Below are positions 1 to 4,914 of a stretch of 8,457 nucleotides of DNA, piece by piece. Source of the DNA: JALOAT01 sp041677345 (lineage in GTDB: Bacteria; Pseudomonadota; Gammaproteobacteria; Thiohalomonadales; Thiohalomonadaceae); NCBI GenBank assembly GCA_041677345.1, contig JBAYQE010000106.1, positions 1 to 8,457 of the forward strand, read 5' to 3'. The notes beneath the pieces were generated by a model that was given only the letters and a program-made list of their open reading frames with translations, was not told the origin of the DNA and searched no databases. A program made the position numbers and the translations under genes. The number at the start of each line of letters is the position of its first letter. Position 1 is the stretch's first letter.

Positions 1-1
1 A

Positions 2-74
2 AACCAGTGGGGTCAGAGTCAATTGGTCGTCACACCGTCCGCCGGTGTTTCAATTGACTCTGACCCCACTGGTT
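2..74. repeat. Perfect 24-bp inverted repeat with nested hairpin, next to a stop codon
   Basis: The arms at 2-25 and 51-74 are exact reverse complements over 24 bases; the core of the left arm reads TGGGGTCAGAGTCAATTG. The 25-bp loop holds a second inverted repeat, ACACCG at 32-37 and CGGTGT at 43-48. The last base of the right arm (74) is also the last base of the TGA stop codon (76-74) of the minus-strand thioredoxin-like gene. The element therefore sits exactly where a terminator or mRNA-stabilising hairpin would act for that gene. No strong U-run follows the stem on the minus strand within the window, so classic intrinsic termination is not proven. From memory, GGGGTCAGAGTC-type repeats recur in proteobacterial genomes near REP-associated (IS200-like) transposases; that link is unverified here. 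The left edge may continue outside the window. Confidence 0.85.
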
Positions 75-595
75 CAGCAGCTGATGGCGGGTGCGCAGCT
101 GCCGGGGTGTGCGGCCAGGGCGCTGCTGCGACGCAGGCGCGACAGGGAGGTGTCGATGGAGGCGTCCAGGTAGCCGCCGAAGAAATCGGGGGTGGTCAGA
201 CCCACCATCTTGTCGGTGAGCTGGTGGCCGGCCGCATCGAGAAACACCAGCGTGGGCGTGACGATGACCTGGTAACGCTCGGCAAGCTGGTCCACGGTGA
301 CTGCGCTACCGTCGAAGTCCCGCAGTGTGCCACCGCCCAGCTCCAGCTTGCGGATGAGCGCCTTGTCCTCGTAATCGCCGCTCAGAATCATGGGCTTGAG
401 GAACTCATCCTCCATGCGCATGCAGTACGGGCAGTGCTCAGCGGAGAACATGAGCAGTACCGGAACCCGGCGCGCCGTCGCAAGGGCGGCTTCCTCGCGC
501 AGGTCGGTGGGCTGGGGCACCGTAACCTCGCCGGCACCGGCAGCAGCCATCCAGAGCCCCAGGCAGACAGTCATCACTCGCAGGTATCGCGTCAC
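74..595 (-). CDS. Exported thioredoxin-fold protein (SoxW-like / COG2143 type) with CPYC motif
   Basis: This 173-residue protein is a probable periplasmic thiol-disulfide protein. Residues 1-21 look like a signal peptide: a short basic start (MTRYLR), a hydrophobic core around residues 7-20, and an AGA-GE cleavage-like site. The thioredoxin fold follows, with redox motif CPYC at 55-58 inside AEHCPYC and the expected cis-proline segment VTPT at 112-115. The spacing and the motif MEDEFLKP resemble thioredoxin-related proteins of the SoxW/COG2143 group more than general thioredoxins. The start is a GTG at 595; GAGGACGGG just upstream is a reasonable ribosome site. An ATG at 574 (codon 8) is the alternative and would cut into the signal peptide. 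The C-terminal tail (about 150-173) carries two extra cysteines (C167 and C173, the last residue). The gene is divergent from hemC. Its partner protein is unknown; sulfur oxidation, cytochrome maturation and general redox repair are all possible. Confidence 0.85.
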   Translation of the reverse strand: MTRYLRVMTVCLGLWMAAAGAGEVTVPQPTDLREEAALATARRVPVLLMFSAEHCPYCMRMEDEFLKPMILSGDYEDKALIRKLELGGGTLRDFDGSAVTVDQLAERYQVIVTPTLVFLDAAGHQLTDKMVGLTTPDFFGGYLDASIDTSLSRLRRSSALAAHPGSCAPAISC

Positions 596-633
596 TTTCC
601 CGTCCTCGTGGGGGCTGCATCACACTCCCGGCT

Positions 634-662
634 AGCTTAGGTAGCCCGGACCGGTGCGGCAA
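634..662 (-). promoter_or_regulatory. Possible sigma-70-like promoter for the thioredoxin-like gene
   Basis: Read on the minus strand, TTGCCG (662-657) and TAAGCT (639-634) are separated by exactly 17 bases. They match the -35 and -10 consensus at 4/6 and 3/6 positions. This would start the message about 30 bases before the GTG at 595. The matches are weak and the call rests mainly on spacing and position. Confidence 0.22.
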
Positions 663-677
663 TATGCCCTAAGGGGG

Positions 678-683
678 TATGAT
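678..683 (+). promoter_or_regulatory. -10-like hexamer upstream of hemC
   Basis: TATGAT matches the TATAAT consensus at 5/6 positions and lies 30 bases before the hemC ATG. No acceptable -35 hexamer is seen 16-18 bases upstream, so an activator-dependent promoter or a chance match are both possible. Transcription from it would begin near 689-691, at the edge of the hairpin at 688-705. Confidence 0.25.
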
Positions 684-687
684 TTAC

Positions 688-705
688 GCTTTCGTCACCG
701 AAAGC
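688..705 (+). promoter_or_regulatory. Perfect 7-bp hairpin in the hemC leader
   Basis: GCTTTCG (688-694) and CGAAAGC (699-705) are exact reverse complements around a 4-base loop, TCAC. The structure ends 8 bases before the hemC ATG at 714. Its 3' arm contains GAAAG, the only purine-rich stretch resembling a ribosome binding site for hemC. As RNA it could hide that site; as DNA it could be an 18-bp operator for a dimeric regulator. The structure is seen directly; a regulatory role is inference. Confidence 0.4.
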
Positions 706-713
706 ATGGCCTT

Positions 714-1643
714 ATGTCCCGTCTCGTTCGCATCGCCACCCGCCAAAGCCTGCTCGCGCTCTGGCAAGCCGAGTTTGTCGCCGACGCCCTACGCTGCGCC
801 CACCCGGGCATTGAGATTGAGCTCGTGAAGATGGTCTCAAGGGGCGACAAGATCCTCGATGCCCCCCTTGCCAAAATCGGCGGCAAGGGCCTGTTCGTAA
901 AGGAACTGGAGGAAGGTCTGCTGAATGGCACGGCGGACATTGCCGTGCACTCCATGAAGGACGTGCCGATGGAATTCCCCGCCGGCCTGTGCCTCGCCGT
1001 GGTGTGCGAACGCGAAGACCCGCGCGATGCCTTCGTTTCCAACCGCTACGCCAGCCTCGACGCACTGCCGCAGGGTGCACGTGTCGGTACCTCCAGCCTG
1101 CGCCGCCAGTGCCAGGTCCTGATGCGCCGACCCGACCTGGAGATCACCTTCCTGCGCGGCAACGTGCAGACCCGCCTGGCCAAGCTGGACGCGGGCGACT
1201 ATGACGCCATCATCCTCGCCAGTGCCGGTCTCAAGCGGCTTGGCCTCGCCGATCGCATCACCGCCTTGCTCGAACCGGAACTGAGCCTGCCGGCCGTCGG
1301 CCAGGGCGCCGTGGGTGTGGAATGCCGCTGTGACGATGACGAGATGCGCGCCCTGCTCGCGCCGCTTAACCATCCCGACACCTGGACCCGCGTCAGCGCG
1401 GAGCGCGCCATGAACTTCCGCCTGCAGGGTGGCTGCCAAGCGCCTATTGCCGGTTATGCGACGCTCCAGGAGGATATGCTGCGTCTGCGCGGACTGGTGG
1501 CCTGGCCCGACGGCACCCGGCGCGTATTCGTAGACAGGACGGCCCCCTGTGCGCAGGCGGAGGAGCTCGGCACGGCCGTCGCCGACGAACTGCTGTCAGG
1601 CGGCGCCGCAGCTATCCTGAAGGAACTCTATGCCCAGGCGTGA
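714..1643 (+). CDS. hemC: Hydroxymethylbilane synthase (porphobilinogen deaminase)
   Basis: This 309-residue enzyme (EC 2.5.1.61) joins four porphobilinogen molecules into hydroxymethylbilane in the cytoplasm, feeding haem, sirohaem and cobalamin synthesis. The key residues are present: R10 (ATRQS), K82 and the catalytic aspartate D83 (HSMKDVP), R130/R131 (SSLRRQCQ), R148 and R154 (LRGNVQTR), and C241 in LQGGCQAPI, the cysteine that carries the dipyrromethane cofactor. Length agrees with the E. coli enzyme (about 313). The ATG at 714 is chosen because MSRLVRIATRQS is the usual N-terminus of the family; an in-frame GTG at 654 would add 20 residues with no family likeness. The ribosome site is weak (GAAAG at 700-704) and lies in a hairpin. 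The 3' end overlaps hemD by 14 bases, so translation of the two is probably coupled. It is first in an operon with hemDX and hemY. Confidence 0.97.
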   Translation: MSRLVRIATRQSLLALWQAEFVADALRCAHPGIEIELVKMVSRGDKILDAPLAKIGGKGLFVKELEEGLLNGTADIAVHSMKDVPMEFPAGLCLAVVCEREDPRDAFVSNRYASLDALPQGARVGTSSLRRQCQVLMRRPDLEITFLRGNVQTRLAKLDAGDYDAIILASAGLKRLGLADRITALLEPELSLPAVGQGAVGVECRCDDDEMRALLAPLNHPDTWTRVSAERAMNFRLQGGCQAPIAGYATLQEDMLRLRGLVAWPDGTRRVFVDRTAPCAQAEELGTAVADELLSGGAAAILKELYAQA

Positions 1644-3495
1644 ACTGGCGGGCGTGGGGGTGCTCGTGACACGCCCGGCCCATCAGGCAGATTCCCTGGC
1701 CCGGCTCATCGTGGATGCCGGCGGGACACCCGTGGCCTGGCCGACCCTGGAAATCGCTCCGCCGCAGGACCCCGCCCCCGCCGACGCCCTGCTGGACCGC
1801 ATCACCGGGTTCGACCTGGTGGTGTTCGTGAGTGCCAACGCCGTGACGCAAGGGCTGGCACGGCTCGGCCGGTCACTCCCCGCCGACCTGCAGGTGGCCG
1901 TCGTCGGCGCGGGCACTGCACGCGCCTTTCAGGAACAGACGGGCCGCACACCGACCCTGACGCCCGACGAGCGGTTCGACAGCGAAGGACTGCTGGCCCT
2001 GCCCGAGTTGCAGGAGATGACCGGGCGCCGCGTGCTCATCGTGCGCGGCGACGGTGGCCGCGAGTTGCTGGCGCAGACCTTGCGCGCACGCGGCGCCGAG
2101 GTTGAATATGCCGAGGTTTACCGCCGCCTCGCGCCTCCGGCGGTACCGCCGGAGGCCTGGAGCGCGTTGGCGGAAGATCGCATCCATGTGGTGACCGCCA
2201 CCACCGCCGAGGGCCTGCGCAACCTGGTCACCATGGCCGGGGAACTCACGCCACGGCTGTTGGCCTTGCCCCTGGTGGTCGGCGCAGAACGCCAGCGCGA
2301 GGCCGCCGCCGCACTCGGATTTCACGGCCCGATCATCGTGGCTGACAACTCGGACGATGCATCCATTTCAGCCGCCGTCGTGCGCTGGAAAACGCGCGGG
2401 GAAAACGAGGGGATGAAAACAGACAACCAACAGAACAGGGCGGTGCCTGCGGGTAAGGAAACGGGCACGCTGACACCACCGCCGGCGCCGAACGGCGATG
2501 GCCGTGGACGCGCGCTGGGCATCACTGCCCTGGTGCTGGCACTGGCCGCCGGCGGCGGCGCCGCCTGGCTCTGGACAGAGCTGGAACGGACCCGAGCGCA
2601 CGCCAACATGGCAGAGGCCGATCTGACACAGCAGCTGGCGCAGCTGCGGTCCGCAGCAACCCAACAGGCGTCGGAACTGGACAAGGTCCTGCAGGACACC
2701 CAGGCGGCCGTGGTGCAGGGCCAAGCCCTCAAGGCCGCGGTGGATGACCTTCGCGTACGCCTTGCGCAGGACCGCAGCGATTGGCTGCTCGCCGAAGTGG
2801 ACTACCTGCTCACCGTCGCCAACCGCCGGCTGCGCTTCGAGCGCGATGTCCCGTCCGCGGAAGCCGCCCTGGTGGAGGCCGACAACCGGCTGGCAGCCTT
2901 GCAGGACCCGGCCCTGGTGCCGGTACGCGAGGCCATCGCCAACGAACTGGAGCGCCTGCGCGCCGTACCGGGCGTGGACCGCAGCGGCCTCGCGCTGCAG
3001 GTGGCCGCACTCATCAAATCCGTGGACGGACTGCCGCTGTCCGCGGAATTGGCCAGCCGGCCCGCGGGTGCATCCCCAGGCGAAGCCCCTGCGGATACCG
3101 CGGTGGAGAGCTGGCGTGGCCTGTTCGCCGCCATGTGGGAGAGCATCAAGGGCCTGGTCACGGTGCGCCGGAGCGACCAGCCGGTGCAGCCGCTGCTGCC
3201 ACCCGAGCAACGCTACTACCTGCAACAGAACCTCAACCTGAAACTGGAATCCGCACGCCTCGCCCTGCTGCAGCACGACGCTGCGGTTTACCGCACCACG
3301 CTGGAGGAGGCGGAACGCTGGACGCATGAGTACTTCAATGTGAACTCGCCCGGCGGCCAGGCCTTCCTGCAAGGCCTGGCGCACCTACAGCAGGCGGAGA
3401 TCGCCCCCGAGTTGCCGGAAATCGACGGCTCACTGCGCATACTGCGGCGTACCGTGCGGGAACTGGCACCGCCGCGGGCGGAGGCCGATGCATGA
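1630..3495 (+). CDS. hemDX: Fused uroporphyrinogen-III synthase (HemD) / membrane protein HemX
   Basis: This 621-residue protein has two parts. Residues 1 to about 250 are HemD (EC 4.2.1.75), which cyclises and inverts ring D of hydroxymethylbilane to give uroporphyrinogen III; visible marks are VLVTRPAHQADSL near the start, FVSANAV, VRGDGGRELL (138-147), EVYRRL, and the TATTAEGL loop (189-196). A hydrophilic, proline-rich linker (about 255-294) leads to one membrane segment (295-315). A coiled-coil-like region (about 316-380) follows, then the HemX/DUF513 core with WLLAEVDYLL (385-394), YYLQQNLNLKLESARLALL (529 on) and the ERWTHEYF block. By topology HemD should stay cytoplasmic and the HemX part face the periplasm. 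In E. coli hemD and hemX are separate genes; the fusion is known in other gammaproteobacteria. The ATG at 1630 has AAGGA at 1620-1624. The 3' end overlaps hemY by ATGA. HemX has no settled biochemical function. Confidence 0.95.
   Translation: MPRRELAGVGVLVTRPAHQADSLARLIVDAGGTPVAWPTLEIAPPQDPAPADALLDRITGFDLVVFVSANAVTQGLARLGRSLPADLQVAVVGAGTARAFQEQTGRTPTLTPDERFDSEGLLALPELQEMTGRRVLIVRGDGGRELLAQTLRARGAEVEYAEVYRRLAPPAVPPEAWSALAEDRIHVVTATTAEGLRNLVTMAGELTPRLLALPLVVGAERQREAAAALGFHGPIIVADNSDDASISAAVVRWKTRGENEGMKTDNQQNRAVPAGKETGTLTPPPAPNGDGRGRALGITALVLALAAGGGAAWLWTELERTRAHANMAEADLTQQLAQLRSAATQQASELDKVLQDTQAAVVQGQALKAAVDDLRVRLAQDRSDWLLAEVDYLLTVANRRLRFERDVPSAEAALVEADNRLAALQDPALVPVREAIANELERLRAVPGVDRSGLALQVAALIKSVDGLPLSAELASRPAGASPGEAPADTAVESWRGLFAAMWESIKGLVTVRRSDQPVQPLLPPEQRYYLQQNLNLKLESARLALLQHDAAVYRTTLEEAERWTHEYFNVNSPGGQAFLQGLAHLQQAEIAPELPEIDGSLRILRRTVRELAPPRAEADA
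2133..2156. repeat. Perfect 24-bp palindrome inside hemD
   Basis: Bases 2133-2156 equal their own reverse complement over all 24 positions, with GGTACC at the centre (2142-2147) and GCCTCCGGC as the outer left arm. It encodes the proline-rich loop APPAVPPEA of HemD, just after the conserved EVYRRL. In RNA it could fold as a 10-bp GC stem with a GTAC loop. It may be a chance result of GC-rich proline and alanine codons, a protein-binding site, or a small inserted palindrome kept in frame. Confidence 0.8.
2398..2415 (+). other. Candidate internal start of hemX within hemDX
   Basis: GGGGA at 2398-2402, a second purine block GAGGGG at 2407-2412 and an ATG at 2413 (M262 of the fusion) lie at the HemD-HemX boundary. 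The first block sits about 10 bases from the ATG; the second touches it, too close for a standard ribosome site. The peptide starting here, MKTDNQQNR, resembles the polar N-terminus of a stand-alone HemX before its membrane segment. It may be a relic of a once-separate gene or may still yield free HemX. Use of this start is inference. Confidence 0.35.
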
Positions 3496-4730
3496 GGCTA
3501 TTGTTCACTGTCCTCATCGTCCTGATCGCCTCGGTAGGCGTGGCGCTGGTCGCCGTGCGCGATCCGGGGTACGTGCTGATCACGCGCGGCCCGTGGGTAC
3601 TCGAAACCTCGCTCGGTCTTGCACTGGCCCTGCTGGTAATCACGTTCGCCGCGGGCTACGGTGCGCTGCGCCTGGCAGCGAATGCCTGGAAGGTCCCGCA
3701 CCGGCTGGGTGCATGGCGCCGACAGCGCCGTACCAACCGTGCCCGGCGCCTCACCCAACGCGGCCTCATCCAGTTGGCCGAAGGCAACTGGCGGCGCGCC
3801 GAGCGTGACCTGGTGCGTGTGGCCGATGATAGCGACGCACCCGTCATCAACTACCTCTCCGCAGCGCGCGCCGCCCAGCAGCAGGATGCCCGTGAGCGCC
3901 GTGACCACTATCTCTCCCTCGCACACCGCGCCATGCCCGATGCGGGGCTGGCCGTGGGCCTGACACAGGCGGAAGTGCGCATGGCGCAGGGGCAGTGGGA
4001 ACAGGCCCTCGCCACGTTGATGCACCTGCGCAGCATCGCACCCAGGCACAAGCATGTATTGGCCCTGCTGCGGCACACCTACGAAAAGCTGGGCAGCTGG
4101 CGTGAACTGGCGGCGCTCACGCCGGATCTGCGCCGCAATGAGGTATTCACTGCCGATGACCTGCTGGGTGTCGAGCGCCTGGCCCATGCGCGGCTGCTGG
4201 ACGAGGCCGGCAAGAGCGGCCAGGTGGCCCGTTTGCGCGAAGCATGGGAGGCGGTGCCGCGCCCCCTGCACGACGATACCTACGTGGCCGGGGCCTTCGC
4301 CCGCAACCTGGCGTGCCTGGGCCAAGGCCCCGAATCGGAGGAGCTGCTGCGCGACGCCATCAAACGCCAGTGGGACCCTGAACTGGTACGCCTGTACGGC
4401 CTGGTGCGGGGCAAAGACCTGAACCAGCAGCTCGCCACCGCGGAAGGCTGGCTCAAGCGTCACGAACACAACGCCCTGCTGCTGCTCACCCTTGGCCGCA
4501 TCTGCCTGCATAACCGCCTGTGGGGCAAGGCGCGCACCTATCTGGAAGCGAGCCTGGGTCTGGAGCCGCGCGCCGAGACCTACCGGGAACTCGGCGTACT
4601 GCTGTCCCAGTTCAAGGAGCAGGAAAGGGCAACCGACTGTTTCCGCAAGGGCCTGGAACTCTCGGTGGGCACCGATGCCTGCACGGCCTTCAAGGTGGAA
4701 GACACCGCCACCGCACGCGCCAAGGTCTGA
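3492..4730 (+). CDS. hemY: HemY, inner-membrane TPR protein of the haem operon
   Basis: This 412-residue protein matches the gammaproteobacterial HemY family. It is not the Bacillus protoporphyrinogen oxidase that shares the name. Two membrane segments are visible, residues 3-22 and about 38-60, separated by the family motif GYVLITRGPWVLETSL. A basic stretch (about 66-90: RRQRRTNRARR) follows, which by the positive-inside rule places the rest in the cytoplasm. The remainder is helical repeat protein of TPR type, clearest at about 88-180 (GLIQLAEGNWRRAERDL; AEVRMAQGQWEQALATL) and 325-390 (ALLLLTLGRICL; YRELGVLLSQFKEQERATDCF). Length is close to E. coli HemY (about 400). The start ATG overlaps the hemDX stop as ATGA, so translation is coupled. 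The molecular function in the family is not settled; a role in organising late tetrapyrrole enzymes at the membrane is a common assumption. It is the last gene of the operon. Confidence 0.93.
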   Translation: MRLLFTVLIVLIASVGVALVAVRDPGYVLITRGPWVLETSLGLALALLVITFAAGYGALRLAANAWKVPHRLGAWRRQRRTNRARRLTQRGLIQLAEGNWRRAERDLVRVADDSDAPVINYLSAARAAQQQDARERRDHYLSLAHRAMPDAGLAVGLTQAEVRMAQGQWEQALATLMHLRSIAPRHKHVLALLRHTYEKLGSWRELAALTPDLRRNEVFTADDLLGVERLAHARLLDEAGKSGQVARLREAWEAVPRPLHDDTYVAGAFARNLACLGQGPESEELLRDAIKRQWDPELVRLYGLVRGKDLNQQLATAEGWLKRHEHNALLLLTLGRICLHNRLWGKARTYLEASLGLEPRAETYRELGVLLSQFKEQERATDCFRKGLELSVGTDACTAFKVEDTATARAKV

Positions 4731-4775
4731 TGCTCCTCCCCCGCCCTTCGTAGAACGATTGACGGGGAAGAAGAT

Positions 4776-4895
4776 GAACACGGGGAACACGGGGAGATCC
4801 ATCTTCTCCTGTGGGAATGCCCGAGGCCGCGATGCGGATTGGCAGCGACGCCGTGCGTTGTCCCGAATTCCGATCCCCCGTGTCCCCCGTGGTTA
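4776..4895. repeat. Imperfect inverted repeat in the convergent spacer after hemY (possible MITE-like element or terminator)
   Basis: The 184-bp spacer between hemY and xfp (4731-4914) has no gene. Arms at 4776-4799 and 4872-4895 match as reverse complements at 20 of 24 positions. Each arm is itself a short tandem repeat of CACGGGG-like units (AACACGGGGAACACGGGG on the left). The 72-bp interior has smaller pairings: GGAAT (4814-4818) with ATTCC (4867-4871), and CCGC (4827-4830) with GCGG (4834-4837). A T-rich run (4900-4907, TTTTTCTT) follows the right arm on the plus strand, so the folded RNA could end hemY transcription, although the stem is long and imperfect. Tandem ACACGGGGA-type repeats occur elsewhere in bacteria as dispersed elements, from memory only. 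It may be a small non-autonomous element fixed at a gene end. Confidence 0.6.
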
Positions 4896-4914
4896 ACGCT
4901 TTTTCTTCGGACGC

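Noticed and set aside
23..640. A 205-codon plus-strand open frame over the thioredoxin-like gene
   Set aside because: It runs antisense to a gene with a clear signal peptide and CPYC motif, shows no domain, has low-complexity composition, and starts inside the inverted repeat. It is a GC-rich shadow frame.
654..713. A 20-residue N-terminal extension of HemC from the GTG at 654
   Set aside because: The added residues have no likeness to the HemC family, whose proteins start at the position of the ATG at 714; the extension would also cover the promoter-like and hairpin sequences.
2368..3384. A 338-codon minus-strand open frame opposite hemX
   Set aside because: Composition is typical of the antisense of a GC-rich gene, with no recognisable motifs, and the plus strand encodes a well-supported HemX domain.
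3498..4802. A 434-codon minus-strand open frame opposite hemY
   Set aside because: It covers nearly all of hemY in antisense and has no domain signs. The hemY frame has membrane segments, family motifs and coupled overlap with hemDX.
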